Below, one piece after another: positions 28,853-38,927 of a stretch of DNA of 64,000 nt (position 1 is its first letter; every line of letters starts with the position of its first letter). The translations under genes and the position numbers were made by a program. The stretch covers positions 62,001-126,000 of the forward strand of contig CM000694.1 of the NCBI GenBank assembly GCA_000149225.2. Reading direction: 5' to 3'. The DNA is from Lachancea kluyveri NRRL Y-12651 (taxonomy: Eukaryota > Ascomycota > Saccharomycetes > Saccharomycetales > Saccharomycetaceae). The notes beneath the pieces were generated by a model, which had not been told where the DNA came from, searched no databases, and worked only from the letters and a program-made list of their open reading frames with translations.

Positions 28853-30509
28853 GCAGCAGCAGCCTCTAGTTTCGACAGAAGATGATTTCAATCACTTCTA
28901 TGGCTTCGATACCTTAAGTAACAAAAGGACTATGTCTTTGGACTACTCTCTCTTACAATCAACAACTACAAACCCCTTTAATCCTTCCTTTTCGTTCGGT
29001 TCTGTCAATACTGCTCCATCCGCCATCACTACGAATTCGACTGCTTCAGTTTCTGCACCGATTCTTGTTGGTCCCGCTCTTTTCGACTCGTGGTGTAACC
29101 CGCCCCTGGATACCTTGACCAATTCTCAACCTGCAACTGCAAATTTAAACTCTGTTTCTAATACTGCTATTTCTTCTTCCGCTGCTGGTACAGTGCCCTG
29201 CCGTCCAGGCTCAAAAAGATCAAAGAGTTATTGCGCAGGTGTAGTTTCTCATCCTTCTAACCACTCCTCCCAATCCCTACGCTCTTCCTCCACTTTGCCA
29301 GCCTCCACAGGCCGTATCTCTAAAAGCCGTCGTGCCTCTTCCTCTTCAGACACATGCGGACAGCCCAACAACCACAACGGGAACGTTTACAAGTATGTTG
29401 CTCAAGCTCAACTTTCTATGCAATGTGATACCGTTAAAGTTGAAATGGAGAATAAATCTGGCTGGATGGGAATTTCTCCAATGAATTCTACACGTTGCGA
29501 GCAGATTGTCAACAGAATGGCCGAGAAATCTATATCTCGAACTGAGTCTATGGAAGTTCTTTCCTTGTTCTCTCAACGCTTCCTTGCTCAAAAGTTGGAA
29601 ATTCTGGGGTTGGAATTTACAAATAATTTCGATGCTCTAAGGTCGAGAGCTGAAAGTGATGCTCTGAAGTCTGAAGATTCTGATTCTTTGAACAACGTCA
29701 TTTGGTTAAAGCAGCGTCACAAGAGAACTACTAACCAACTGAAACTAGTACCACGGTTCACCATCAAAGATACCGGTTTACAAGATGTTCCGTATTCAGT
29801 TGAGGTTAGAACCAGTAGTGGGTATAATGATTTCACAACCAGTAGTGAAACTGGCTCTGCCTTGGGACATTTTGATTTCGTCCTACTCAAACTGAGACAT
29901 ATGGCTTTGCTGAGAGAAAGTGATGATAGGAAGAGGAAAAACAAATATTATGAATTTATTGAGGGTAAGATGAAAAGACCGTTAAACAGTTTTATGCTTT
30001 ACAGATCAACAATGATGAAAGGTGTTGCTATTTTAAAGATTTGCTCTATTGTAACCAGCCTGTGCAAAACAGTCCAAAAAGAGCTTCCCGCGCTTGATGA
30101 AAAGACAGTTTTGGACAAAATCTTGGCTGTTGTTAATAAACGTCAACACTTTAATACATCTGTTCCCATTTCTACAAGCGAGTATCAAATTATCTCCAAA
30201 ATCATTGACAATCAACTTTACCAGTTTGACGTTAAAAAAAGCAAACTGGTTCCTGTGGACCCTAAATTCAGTAATCATACTCTACTGGCTCAGATCATTA
30301 CTCTTATGTGGAATACTGAATCCACTGACTGCAAGAATAGGTTTGTTACTTTTTCTCAGGTGGAAAAAGAGCATCATCATTTGGTTTATCCAAAATACAA
30401 GTATTGCCCCGTAAAAAAGGCACAACTGGAAAAATTGGAAACTGGCACAAGTAGAGATATCAAATGTTCGGATTCTATCGATGAAATTTCTGTGAGAGAG
30501 CAGAACTAA
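28260..30509 (+). CDS. Poly-Q DNA-binding regulator with a split, insertion-bearing HMG box
   Basis: A 749-residue protein; the first ATG is at 28260. It has an acidic N-terminus, two glutamine tracts separated by seven Gln-Leu repeats (about residues 154-201), then Ser/Thr-rich sequence and an unrecognised folded-looking region (about 375-570). The C-terminus matches an HMG box in two pieces. RPLNSFMLYRS at about residue 573 is the helix-1 motif (compare RPKNAFILFRQ of Rox1). LLAQIITLMWNTE...FVTFSQVEKEHHHLVYPKYKYCPVKK at about 672-719 is the helix-2/3 part, including the YPxYKYxPVxK end. Between them lie some 75 extra residues, so the box spans about 147 instead of 70-80. It is most like Rox1 or mating-type HMG proteins by motif; a specific ortholog is not recognised. 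Role as a repressor or mating/stress regulator is inference. Confidence 0.75.
28719..28862 (+). repeat. CAA/CAG tract interrupted by seven CAGCTC hexamers
   Basis: The first CAA tract ends at about 28750. It is followed by (CAGCTC)x7 at 28758-28799 encoding Gln-Leu repeats, and then by 21 CAA/CAG codons at 28800-28862. It is in frame with the HMG-box protein. Open frames on the opposite strand are shadows of this repeat. Confidence 0.9.
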
Positions 30510-31041
30510 GGGTAATGTTATATATTGATAGAAAAATCGGAAAAAAAAATACTCGCAAACACGCGGAGAGCTGGGTAAAGGACTCCCATGTTTATGTATG
30601 TGTATATGTTACACTATGGTAATGGAACAGCAGTATAGATGGTAATATGGTGTCCAATGAAACTCACTGGCACATTGCTTGAATGATAGCCGTTTTACCC
30701 TTTCTGGAGTGTGTAGCAATACTCTGTCAAAGGGAATGCTTTAGCGTCCCTCCCCACTGATGTTAACACTGGAGGTTGGTAAGTTGCTGGTACGGAATAA
30801 TCAATACCACAATGCGTAGAAGGCATCCATTCCCGTCAGGTACAATCTCATCACAAAACATTCATTTTCATACTTCTAAGGGTTACTAGATATAATATTA
30901 GTGAAATATATAAACCTTTAGGACTATATATAATGTACAATACAGTTTAAAACAATGGTACAGTAAGCTGACAATAAAAAAGAAGAGAAAGAGAGGGGGG
31001 GGGGAAAGATAACAAATGGATAAAAATCATAAACTGGTTAC
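30510..31041. other. Convergent intergenic between the HMG-box gene and NIP1
   Basis: Holds both 3' UTRs. The only notable feature is a run of ten G (about 30995-31004), which reads as poly(C) in the NIP1 3' UTR or poly(G) in a read-through of the HMG gene. No RNA gene or ORF is supported. Confidence 0.5.
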
Positions 31042-33507
31042 TTAGTTTTGTTGACGTTGTGGCGCATTGCCGGCAAACTTCTTTTCATTTAGACGCTCGC
31101 TCACATATTTGGTCTCTTTAGCTAGCTTCAAAGCAACTTCTTCTAATTTGGAAATTTCGTCACCCTTCTCGAAGACAACGTAAGTGCCAGATTCGTTTAA
31201 TCTGCCCTTGATGTCGTATTCAGCGATGATGTTTCCAACAGCTTCCACAACCTTCTCCTCCGATAGGTCAAACAATTGAGAAAGTCTGGCAACAGATAGC
31301 TTAGAGTAAAATCTCTTAAATGTGAAAATGTAAGTTCTTAGTGATTCGATTTGAACTCTTTCGGCTAATTTGTCTAGCATCTTTTCAGATTGAGGTAGTA
31401 AGGACCAGGTTGGGATAACTCTCAAGTAACCAACACACTTAGACCAGTCACCTCTTTGCATAGATTTAGCAGCATATAGAACATGATCTCTCAAGGTTTC
31501 TGGAGGACCTTGAAAACTAGATTTTTCATAATGTTCCAAAGCACGACGAATAGATTTTTGAGAGTATGGGATTCTCTTCACCTTAATACCGGAGAAGAAT
31601 GCAGCCATATGTGGCACTTCAATTAGTAAGGAGCAAGTCATGAATACGACATCGATCAAGTCTAGGTTAATGTGTTGGTGGAATGGTAAACATAGTTGTT
31701 CTGTAGAAGATGCAGTGCCTGGAGTACTGTTAGAAGCAGCTCTTTGTAGAGACTGTTGGCCCAAGATGTCTCTCAAATGTGTACTCGTGGAAACTTCGTT
31801 TAAAATTTGATGACAATCTTCAATCAAACATAGTTTGAATGCAGCTAGACCTAACTGGACAACAACCCTATTAAACAAAATTTGTAGGGATGGGTCAGAA
31901 TTGTTAATTGAAGATTGGACGTGGGAAGATAGCAGCATTTCCTTGGCCTTTTGGAATTCATTATTCAATGCATAGTAGTAGATTTGGTATAAAGTGGCAC
32001 GCTTACGCAAAACAGCATCTTTTTGTCTGCATAAAGCTTCAGATAAAGTGTCGATCAACTTAGCAGTATAAGCACCGGTGGTTTCGCCTTCTAAGGTAAT
32101 GTACTTGGATTTGGATCCAGATGGAACGCTCTTCCAGGCGTTGTTTTCCATCATCTCAATCAACTTAGAAGTCTTGTAATAAACATGGTCTATTCTTCTT
32201 GTTAAAACACGAGCTAGATGTCTTTCTAGGTTATCTTCTGGTAGAACAGATTCCAAATACAACTGGGATCTCAAGATCAAATTGTAAACGGACTGTTCAT
32301 CTCTCAAACGGTCCAAGTAATCACTAGAGTGTGGATCGGTGTTCAACAAGGACTTATTGAACTCATCATCTAATCTTTCGACAAAAGAGAAAACGGAACC
32401 CAAAATTTCCTTGATACCTTTTTCGTTTGGTTGTGGTTCTTCTTCAACAAATTCGTTGGGTGGAGCTAATTCAGTGACATGGTAAGTATTAATATTTTCT
32501 TCTAAAGTGTTTAGCAATTTCACAATGTCATCATGAGCTGCCTTCCATTGGTCTAATGGTTGGTAAGATAATGTAGCAGAAGAGTCAAATCTAATTGGAA
32601 TCAAGTTCAAGTAAGCCATGATAGTCTCGTATGGGGTAGATGCAATTTCCAAAAGTTCTTCCATAGTCTTGATTTGTGCTTGGTGGTCAGTACCCTTCTT
32701 ACCTCTAGAGTCAATAACGATACGCAAAGCTGTGAAAAAATCAGATTGAGAGGAGGCAGTGGCAACAGAAGACAAATCGACCTTACCGGCCAAAGTAAAT
32801 GGAGAAGCAGTTGTGTCATTCTGAGAAGCTTCCAAGTCAACATTGACTTCTTTATCGAAAGATTCTGGGGATTCTCTGAACTTGCTCAACAAGGTTTCGT
32901 TTTCTCTGGCAACCTTTTTAACTCTTTGCTTAGTTGTGTTATAAGCCTTAGCTACCGCTTTGTTCTTGATGTCTGATTGAGAAGTAGCTGAGACCGCATC
33001 CTCAACTTGAGCAACAACTTTAATGAAAATGTTTGGTGTACCATAGTTTTGTTGTTGAGCTCTAACCAATAAACGAGAAATGTTGTCGAACTCACCCAAA
33101 ATGGTAACCCAGTTTTGAGTTAATTCAGCAGCATCAATTTTGTTGTAAACGTTTTGCATTTCATCTAAGAGTTTGTCTTTAGCAGATTTGACAACTTTCC
33201 TACCCTCGTCATCGGAATCCTCGGAATCAGAGTAATTGGCGTTTTTCAAAAATCTGTTGGCACCTGAGGAGGCACCACCTTTCCTAAATTCGGGCTTTTT
33301 GAACCAATCTGGACCATAAGGTCTACCATCTGAATCATCTGAATCGACTTCAGAATCAGAATCGGAATCATCGAAAAAGGAATCGTCAGATTCTTCTTCA
33401 CCTGAGGAAGAGGTGAATAATTCTTCTTCAGAGGTGGATAGCAACTCTTCTTCCTCAGAAGAGGAAGAGGTCTCATAATCATACTCATGAGCAAAGAAAC
33501 GAGACAT
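31042..33507 (-). CDS. NIP1: Translation initiation factor eIF3 subunit c (Nip1)
   Basis: Core eIF3 subunit that bridges eIF1, eIF5 and the 40S ribosome during start-codon selection in the cytoplasm. The protein has 821 residues against 812 in S. cerevisiae. The N-terminus [20 protein letters not shown] and the following acidic Ser-rich repeats (about 15-115) are typical and are CK2-type sites in the S. cerevisiae protein. The middle is helical, and a PCI domain occupies about residues 590-760, containing [21 protein letters not shown] and the winged-helix part [31 protein letters not shown]. An AGGAAAATTTTTCA motif upstream (33605-33618) resembles the RRPE of growth genes. Confidence 0.97.
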   Translation of the reverse strand: MSRFFAHEYDYETSSSSEEEELLSTSEEELFTSSSGEEESDDSFFDDSDSDSEVDSDDSDGRPYGPDWFKKPEFRKGGASSGANRFLKNANYSDSEDSDDEGRKVVKSAKDKLLDEMQNVYNKIDAAELTQNWVTILGEFDNISRLLVRAQQQNYGTPNIFIKVVAQVEDAVSATSQSDIKNKAVAKAYNTTKQRVKKVARENETLLSKFRESPESFDKEVNVDLEASQNDTTASPFTLAGKVDLSSVATASSQSDFFTALRIVIDSRGKKGTDHQAQIKTMEELLEIASTPYETIMAYLNLIPIRFDSSATLSYQPLDQWKAAHDDIVKLLNTLEENINTYHVTELAPPNEFVEEEPQPNEKGIKEILGSVFSFVERLDDEFNKSLLNTDPHSSDYLDRLRDEQSVYNLILRSQLYLESVLPEDNLERHLARVLTRRIDHVYYKTSKLIEMMENNAWKSVPSGSKSKYITLEGETTGAYTAKLIDTLSEALCRQKDAVLRKRATLYQIYYYALNNEFQKAKEMLLSSHVQSSINNSDPSLQILFNRVVVQLGLAAFKLCLIEDCHQILNEVSTSTHLRDILGQQSLQRAASNSTPGTASSTEQLCLPFHQHINLDLIDVVFMTCSLLIEVPHMAAFFSGIKVKRIPYSQKSIRRALEHYEKSSFQGPPETLRDHVLYAAKSMQRGDWSKCVGYLRVIPTWSLLPQSEKMLDKLAERVQIESLRTYIFTFKRFYSKLSVARLSQLFDLSEEKVVEAVGNIIAEYDIKGRLNESGTYVVFEKGDEISKLEEVALKLAKETKYVSERLNEKKFAGNAPQRQQN

Positions 33508-33975
33508 GGTTTGATATTCTTGATATAGAATAAAAACGTGGTTTCTTCTTGTCTTAGTTTCACTAATTAAGCAAGAGATGTCCTTTCCACAGAGCTAAAA
33601 TTTCAGGAAAATTTTTCACAGCTCGACGCTCTACGGCCTTTGCACTGACGTTTTTACGACGGGAAAGTAGGAAATTTTGTTGTATGTCGTACTTAACGAG
33701 ACTTATATGAACAGGAATAACAGTAAAGGCCATAAGAGTATACTATTGTGTTATATATATATGTAATAGTTGGTGAGCATGAAAGTTTAATGGATTTTTT
33801 TCCCTGTAAAAAACTTTTTTGGAGAGGGGACGAGTCCCTCGTCCATGGGTTTAATGTAGCACCATCGAAGTGAATGGAAATAATGAGGCTTGGGTATCGT
33901 AAGTGAAGTAAAGACAGGCAAAACAATGTTTAAAATCATTCATACCAATTGCAACTAGGTTCCAAGGATTCCAGC
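33508..33975. other. NIP1 promoter and BGL2 terminator
   Basis: 468 bp. An RRPE-like A/T palindromic element (AGGAAAATTTTTCA) lies at 33605-33618. Nothing else is evident; a minus-strand frame at 33693-33926 is not convincing. Confidence 0.45.
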
Positions 33976-34914
33976 TTAGTCGCTGAAGTCACAGGACAAG
34001 GAAAACTTAGAAGTTCTGTCAGACTTCCAAACACCCCAGTGTTTTTCAACATCAGAAATACCAGAGGTGTCTGGCTTCCAGTCTTCATCAAAGGCTTCAA
34101 ATACAATGACATTAATACCCCAAGCTCTAATAGCACAAATACCTTCTTGCCAGAATTGCTTGGCGTTGTCGAGGGATGGGTAAGAACTTTCAAAGTTAGT
34201 ACCATCGGTTGGCCAGCCAGTTTCACCAACCCAGAAAGTAATATCAGTAGAACCTTTTGCGGACTGGATGGTTTGTAGGGCTTGCATGATGTCATCGAAG
34301 AAGGAGTATGAAGCGTTTTCCATGGTTTGACCTTGCCAATAAGAGAAAGCATTGGCCATAACGAAGTCAGAGGCTTTGATAGCAGCAGTGTTAGCACCAT
34401 CGACCAGGACATTCCAGGAGTCGACGGTACCAACTGGCTTGCCAGAGTATGAGCTACCATCAGAGTCCTTGACATCAGCAACCAAATCGCGAACTTCGTC
34501 AATTCTGCTTGCTAAGTCAGAGGCGCTCAAGTCATCACGATACAAGGCTTCGGAGCCAACCAAGAAACCTTCAACAGTGGAAGATTTGATCTTAGGCAAG
34601 TAAGTTTGCAACGCAGACTTTTCTTCAGCAAAATGAGCATCATCGTTTGGCCAGATACCAACAAATAGAGTGAAGCCAGCTTCTTCGGCAGCAGGACCAA
34701 TGTTTTGCAAAGTGTTACAATCAGAAGAAGCGTAAAACTTGACCTTAGATGTATGGCCCTTTAAGGTTTCAAAATCGTTCTTGTAGTCGCTAGTGGACTT
34801 ACAGGTGCCGTCGTCATTTTTAACACCCAAGTTAAAAGCCAAATCACCGATGGCAGAGACGGTGGAAGCGCCCACTAGGGCGGCAGCAGTAGCAGCTAAA
34901 GTAGAGAAACGCAT
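33976..34914 (-). CDS. BGL2: Cell-wall endo-beta-1,3-glucanase / glucanosyltransferase Bgl2
   Basis: Secreted GH17 enzyme that cuts laminarin-type 1,3-beta-glucan and rejoins it through 1,6 linkages in the cell wall. It has 312 residues against 313 in S. cerevisiae. The signal peptide MRFSTLAATAAALVGASTVSA precedes the mature start IGDLAFNLGVKNDDGTCKS. Conserved features are VGSEALYRDDLSASDLA with the proton-donor glutamate and FWVGETGWPTDG with the nucleophile glutamate, plus FEAFDEDWKPDTSG near the end. In S. cerevisiae it is YGR282C between YOR1 and YGR283C; here NIP1 (YMR309C) is interleaved, as expected before the genome duplication. A long open frame on the same strand in another phase (33936-34502) is a shadow. 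Confidence 0.97.
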   Translation of the reverse strand: MRFSTLAATAAALVGASTVSAIGDLAFNLGVKNDDGTCKSTSDYKNDFETLKGHTSKVKFYASSDCNTLQNIGPAAEEAGFTLFVGIWPNDDAHFAEEKSALQTYLPKIKSSTVEGFLVGSEALYRDDLSASDLASRIDEVRDLVADVKDSDGSSYSGKPVGTVDSWNVLVDGANTAAIKASDFVMANAFSYWQGQTMENASYSFFDDIMQALQTIQSAKGSTDITFWVGETGWPTDGTNFESSYPSLDNAKQFWQEGICAIRAWGINVIVFEAFDEDWKPDTSGISDVEKHWGVWKSDRTSKFSLSCDFSD

Positions 34915-35158
34915 GGTTCTTTTGTTGCTTGGTTCTGATCAAAGGAAGGACTCAAAACAAAGACAACTCGATTGAGAAAGTTTTAAATGTTTTGGTTTTG
35001 AGCAACGAAAATTTTTTCTCCCTCGAAAACCTGCTAAAAATATCACATCACTTATTACGTGTAAGTTACACCTAATCACGTGAGAGATATAATAACTGGT
35101 ATCAAAAGATAGTGTTATTTTTTTTTTCATTTTACTATACAATTTATGCAGTAAAAAC

Positions 35159-36448
35159 CTACATGGTAGACAAGATGGTCAGAGCTATCATGCAACCATC
35201 TTCAATACAAATATATCCATGAGGAGTAGCACCTGGCAGTTCTAGTTGACCATCAAAGAATTGGAACGCACCTTCACAGCCTTCGAATTGATCCTTGGAC
35301 TGCTTAAAACGATCCAAAATATGGTTCCACTTACCAAACACCACCAGTAAATTCGCTGGTTGTTCTACACCTTGACCTTCAGCAAGCTCTTCTAAAGTGG
35401 GTTTTACAATTTTCTCCAATTTTGGAATCTTGCTGTTAATCTTGACATTCTTCTTTGTCGTTTCGTTGTAATAGAAATCACCACTATTTACCCAAATTGT
35501 TTGAGTATAGCCCTGTGAGAAGCAACACTGTGTAAAAATATCAGCAAATGATTTTGAAATTCTAACATGGTAACCGTAAGAAGCCTTCGCACCGACAAAG
35601 TCACCATACGCTTCTTCTGGAGAAACAACCTTCTTCTCTATTGTATCGACTGTCACACGGACATTAACTGGGACTAACTGGCCCTTTAGTTCCATGTATT
35701 GGTCTTTTCCGATGTTGATATACTTAGTTTGGTTGTACGGCTTCTTCTTGTTGTTGTTAGTGTTTTCACCAGGCTTGTTCATTCTAATTGCAAGACCTTC
35801 TCTATAACGACCTTTATCATCGGTCAAGTATCTCATAAATGGTAGCGCGGTCAATCTGGGCAGCTTGGTAGCAAACTTGAAATAATCTAGGTATTCCTTT
35901 TTAAACACAGATTTTACCAAATAAGGTGGTGTCACAAAAAATTGTAGTAGGGATGCAATTAGCATAGCAGATGATAGCTTCTTTTTTTTTTCTTTTTTTC
36001 CAACATTGACGACACTTTCAGCTTTTGTTTCTTCTACTTCATCAAATTTAATTTTCTTTTGACCTTCGTTTTTTTTCTTGGGTGTAAACCCCTTGGCTTC
36101 ATCAGGCTTGTTACCGTCTAGTGCATCATCTGTTAAATCTAAAATAACGATTTCACCAGAATTAAAAATTGTAGCACTCTTGGCCACTTGGTACACTGTA
36201 TGGGTAATCTGCTCCAAATTAGAGCAGTTTTCAATAATACTGGTTGGAATACACAGAGAGTAGTTTATAGTTTTGGAGCTTAATTTGAGCGTCTTTTTTT
36301 GCTTTTTAATCGAAACGGTTGTCAAATTCGGCTTGTCGACATGCTTAGCCTGCTGTTGTTTCCTCGTTGCATTTTTCTTGGGCTTCGTAGCCTTGACTCT
36401 TTTGCTCCCACCGAACTCAGTAGTATCGGAGCTTCTTTTAGGCGGCAT
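35159..36448 (-). CDS. YMR310C/YGR283C-type SPOUT-fold putative RNA methyltransferase
   Basis: A 429-residue protein matching the family of the S. cerevisiae paralogs YMR310C and YGR283C and human SPOUT1 (C9orf114), a SPOUT/TrefoilMT group with an OB-fold-like insertion. Visible blocks are LSLCIPTSIIENC-like sequence after a basic N-terminus (TINYSLCIPTSIIENCSNLEQ), LLQFFVTPPYLVKSVFKKE, ATKLPRLTALPFMRYLTDD, YREGLAIRM and, at the end, LLVVFGKWNHILDRFK. The N-terminus (KKNATRKQQQAK) is a likely nuclear or nucleolar signal. A single copy here, placed between BGL2 and GLC8, represents the ancestor of the two S. cerevisiae genes. A PAC plus RRPE promoter suggests co-expression with ribosome biogenesis genes. 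Confidence 0.9.
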   Translation of the reverse strand: MPPKRSSDTTEFGGSKRVKATKPKKNATRKQQQAKHVDKPNLTTVSIKKQKKTLKLSSKTINYSLCIPTSIIENCSNLEQITHTVYQVAKSATIFNSGEIVILDLTDDALDGNKPDEAKGFTPKKKNEGQKKIKFDEVEETKAESVVNVGKKEKKKKLSSAMLIASLLQFFVTPPYLVKSVFKKEYLDYFKFATKLPRLTALPFMRYLTDDKGRYREGLAIRMNKPGENTNNNKKKPYNQTKYINIGKDQYMELKGQLVPVNVRVTVDTIEKKVVSPEEAYGDFVGAKASYGYHVRISKSFADIFTQCCFSQGYTQTIWVNSGDFYYNETTKKNVKINSKIPKLEKIVKPTLEELAEGQGVEQPANLLVVFGKWNHILDRFKQSKDQFEGCEGAFQFFDGQLELPGATPHGYICIEDGCMIALTILSTM

Positions 36449-36501
36449 ATAGGTAAGTTTTTGGTTGGCTTTTCCAAGTAATAGTCAGCAGTTAATTTCG
36501 A

Positions 36502-36554
36502 GATGAGATGAGGTGAAGATATCTGAATCCAAATCCCGGTTGAAAAATTTTTTG
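36502..36554 (-). promoter_or_regulatory. PAC-like GATGAG repeat and RRPE upstream of the SPOUT gene
   Basis: GATGAGATGAGG (36502-36513) and TGAAAAATTTTTTG (36541-36554) lie 55-105 bp upstream of the ATG at 36448. The combination is typical of ribosome-biogenesis genes, although the GATGAG is read on the strand opposite to the one at PXR1. Confidence 0.55.
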
Positions 36555-36688
36555 TTGTCGTAAAATATGATTAACTTATAGAACCCGAAAGATAATGGGA
36601 AAATTCAAGAGCGTGACTACATAAGACCCGGCTACCTCGTTTTGGGTTTTTGAGCCGTCCTAGAGGAGCATTTGATCTATTGTTTTGC

Positions 36689-37300
36689 TCAGACTTCATC
36701 CTCATCATTGTCTTCGTATAGTTTTCTATTTTTCAAGGCTTCTTTGATATTGTAATGTTCCTTCCTCATCTGTTCAAACCTCCTATGCCTAGCTTCTTTG
36801 TCATCATCTTCTTCGTCGTGTTCTTCATCTAACGCGTTATGCAGAAGTTCACCTTGGTTTTCTTCTTTGTTCTCACTCGGCTTAAATTCGGGCTCACCTA
36901 GAGAGAAGTTATCCAGCTCTTCTTCGTCGTCCTCTCTATAATATTCACCACTTGGGTCAACGGCGCCCTGGTAAGGAGTTTTAGGTTCATCAACATGAAT
37001 ATCTTGAAACTGTTGTTTCGTAACTTCGTTCTCTGCTAAGTTTCTCTGGTTCCACTTTAAACGTTCATCAGAATCTTCGACGTCATGCTCCTGCTTCAAA
37101 CTTAAGCTATCTTTGGGTATCCCATGTTTTTTTGGCGTTGTCAATACAGGAACGTCGCTATCCTGGCCACTTTTTCTGGACGTCAACTGCGCGTTCAATT
37201 GGGTGTTCTTATAAACCTGCTTTCTAAATTCCGTAATGGATTCCGGCTCAGCAGCTGGGCCTTCCTGCTCAGACAATGGATTTTTTAAAATGCCACCCAT
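36689..37300 (-). CDS. GLC8: Glc8, regulatory subunit of protein phosphatase 1 (inhibitor-2 homolog)
   Basis: Modulator of the PP1 catalytic subunit Glc7 (glycogen metabolism, chromosome segregation), activated in S. cerevisiae by Pho85 phosphorylation. The start at 37300 yields MGGILKNPLSEQ, as in S. cerevisiae. An in-frame ATG at 37318 would add only six residues. The protein has 203 residues against 229. The key block ERLKWNQRNLAENEVTKQQFQDIHVDEPKTPYQGAVDP contains the conserved TP site phosphorylated by Pho85. The C-terminus is acidic with EARHRRFEQMRKEHYN, the inhibitor-2 helix motif. Confidence 0.95.
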   Translation of the reverse strand: MGGILKNPLSEQEGPAAEPESITEFRKQVYKNTQLNAQLTSRKSGQDSDVPVLTTPKKHGIPKDSLSLKQEHDVEDSDERLKWNQRNLAENEVTKQQFQDIHVDEPKTPYQGAVDPSGEYYREDDEEELDNFSLGEPEFKPSENKEENQGELLHNALDEEHDEEDDDKEARHRRFEQMRKEHYNIKEALKNRKLYEDNDEDEV

Positions 37301-38009
37301 GCTCACGGTTTTCTTCAAGTGTTTGTGGTAGTGTACTTCCTATTGCTATGAAATGCCCCTATTGCAGTGGCAAAACTTTCGCATGTCCAACCCCTCTCCC
37401 CGTCCTCTCAGTGTTCGGACATTACTCCCTTATAAGGGTTGGTTTTCGTAAACTATGATTGTGTGCACGTGACTTTTTAATATGCATTTAGTGTCTTATA
37501 CCCTTATCTGTAAGCTGAATAACAAGTTAAACTAAAAACAGCTAATGGAATATAGTTCTGTACACATCGCTTTAGTCTCATAAAAATCAATGCCTTTTCC
37601 AAGCCCTACGTCCTCAAAAAAAATTTTGTTTTTGTCAGTTGCGCTTATTTTCAACTAAAACAATCGCCACCCAAAAAAAACCAAGAAATTTCTAATAAAA
37701 GTAAGAAAAAAGGCCGGTTACCACGTATTCAATTAATTAAATAGACCAGAGGAGATAATAAAAAAAGGCAAAATAATGGGATAGTCATTGTTTCATGAGA
37801 AATGACCCGATAAACGTATGATTTTTTTTATGTACAAATGACAATATCACAATTTTAAATAATAAAAGCAGAATGATGACAAACCACTGCCTCTACCCTA
37901 TTGAAACAGAATAAGAAGCCTGGTGATAGTGCCAAAAAAAAAAATAGCCAAAAAAAAAACCGATGGAAAGTAAAGGAGTTAAAGGATAGCATTTACAGGT
38001 GTGAAACAC
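37301..38009. other. 709-bp intergenic, GLC8 promoter and ERV29 terminator
   Basis: Very AT-rich with several poly(A) runs. A single CACGTGAC site lies near 37466-37473 (Cbf1-type). I looked for a centromere CDEIII beside it and found none. No RNA gene or ORF is supported. Confidence 0.45.
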
Positions 38010-38927
38010 TCAGTAAATCTTCTTCTTTTCATCGATGGATAATTCACCAGCCCCAGTGTTAACAACTAGCAATAAACCACCAATGATACTCAAATTCTGA
38101 TAAAATTCGTACTTTAAAAAATCTCTCTTGCTGCTACCATAAAACCAGTAGTTGTTGACTGTGATGTTGTAAAAAGTTAAAATGAGACCCAACATAATAG
38201 AAGCAAATTTGGTCTTGTAACCAAGAGAAATACAGACAGTACCAGCAATAGTTAATAAAACAGTAAACCAACTTTTGCTAAATGTAAAAGTGACAAACAT
38301 TAGTACAATTAAGATTCTACCAGCCAGTAGCAAGTAACCCTTAGTCTTCCCGTCTTTGCTATTCAATTCAGGTAGCATGCCAAACGTAGTCTTATTCTTG
38401 ACAATTGAATCACTAAAAGCAATCAATAAACCGCCAATGACACTGATGTTTCTTAGCACGAAAGAAGAGCCGGTGAACAAACCGTAGACTAAACCTTGTA
38501 GAATAATACAGGCGCACAAGGCACCAGTAGCATAAACTGTGTGCTTCCTCACAACCAACAAGGTAGCACCAACTGTCATGGACACAGTAACAGATAATAA
38601 AAACAGTATAACGAAGAAGTATGGAAAATGTCTGTAGTTCCATAAGTAAAAGACTTGATCAGACCATTGAGATAGGATTCTGACGGAATCTTCGTAAAAC
38701 GTGGCCACAATGAAAAAACGGGCTATACCAGGAGTATAGGGCTTTAATTTTTGAATGATGGGATGGTCAGTTAAATCCTCAGTTTTCTTGGCAAATTCCT
38801 CAAACTTGGCAAGCAATTGACTTTTTGTTGAGGAAGAGGCCCCAGATGGTGTGGCATAAGGGTTTCTTTGAAAGCCTGGGTTAGAAGTCGGAATACCGTT
38901 GAAGTTAGCGTTACCTCTAAAAGACAT
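38010..38927 (-). CDS. ERV29: ER-to-Golgi cargo receptor Erv29 (SURF4 family)
   Basis: COPII-vesicle membrane protein that packs soluble secretory proteins such as pro-alpha-factor and carboxypeptidase Y, whose gene PRC1 is in this window. It has 305 residues against 310 in S. cerevisiae. After a short hydrophilic N-terminus (FRGNANFNGIPTSNPGFQRNPYATPSGASSS) comes the SURF4 core: FEEFAKKTEDLTDHPIIQKLKPYTPGIARFFIVATFYEDSVRI, then about seven hydrophobic spans. The C-terminal KKKIY carries a KKxx-type retrieval motif. It is flanked by GLC8 and ZUO1 in the ancestral order. Confidence 0.96.
   Translation of the reverse strand: MSFRGNANFNGIPTSNPGFQRNPYATPSGASSSTKSQLLAKFEEFAKKTEDLTDHPIIQKLKPYTPGIARFFIVATFYEDSVRILSQWSDQVFYLWNYRHFPYFFVILFLLSVTVSMTVGATLLVVRKHTVYATGALCACIILQGLVYGLFTGSSFVLRNISVIGGLLIAFSDSIVKNKTTFGMLPELNSKDGKTKGYLLLAGRILIVLMFVTFTFSKSWFTVLLTIAGTVCISLGYKTKFASIMLGLILTFYNITVNNYWFYGSSKRDFLKYEFYQNLSIIGGLLLVVNTGAGELSIDEKKKIY

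Noticed and set aside
28644-28891. Leu-rich and Cys-rich minus-strand frames opposite the poly-Q tract
   Set aside because: They are a pure shadow of the CAA/CAG and CAGCTC repeats.
33936-34502. 188-codon frame within BGL2 on the same strand
   Set aside because: It overlaps the BGL2 coding sequence in another phase and reflects its codon bias.
37466-37473. CACGTGAC as a possible centromere CDEI
   Set aside because: No A/T CDEII of proper length leads to a CDEIII-like TTCCGAA on either side.
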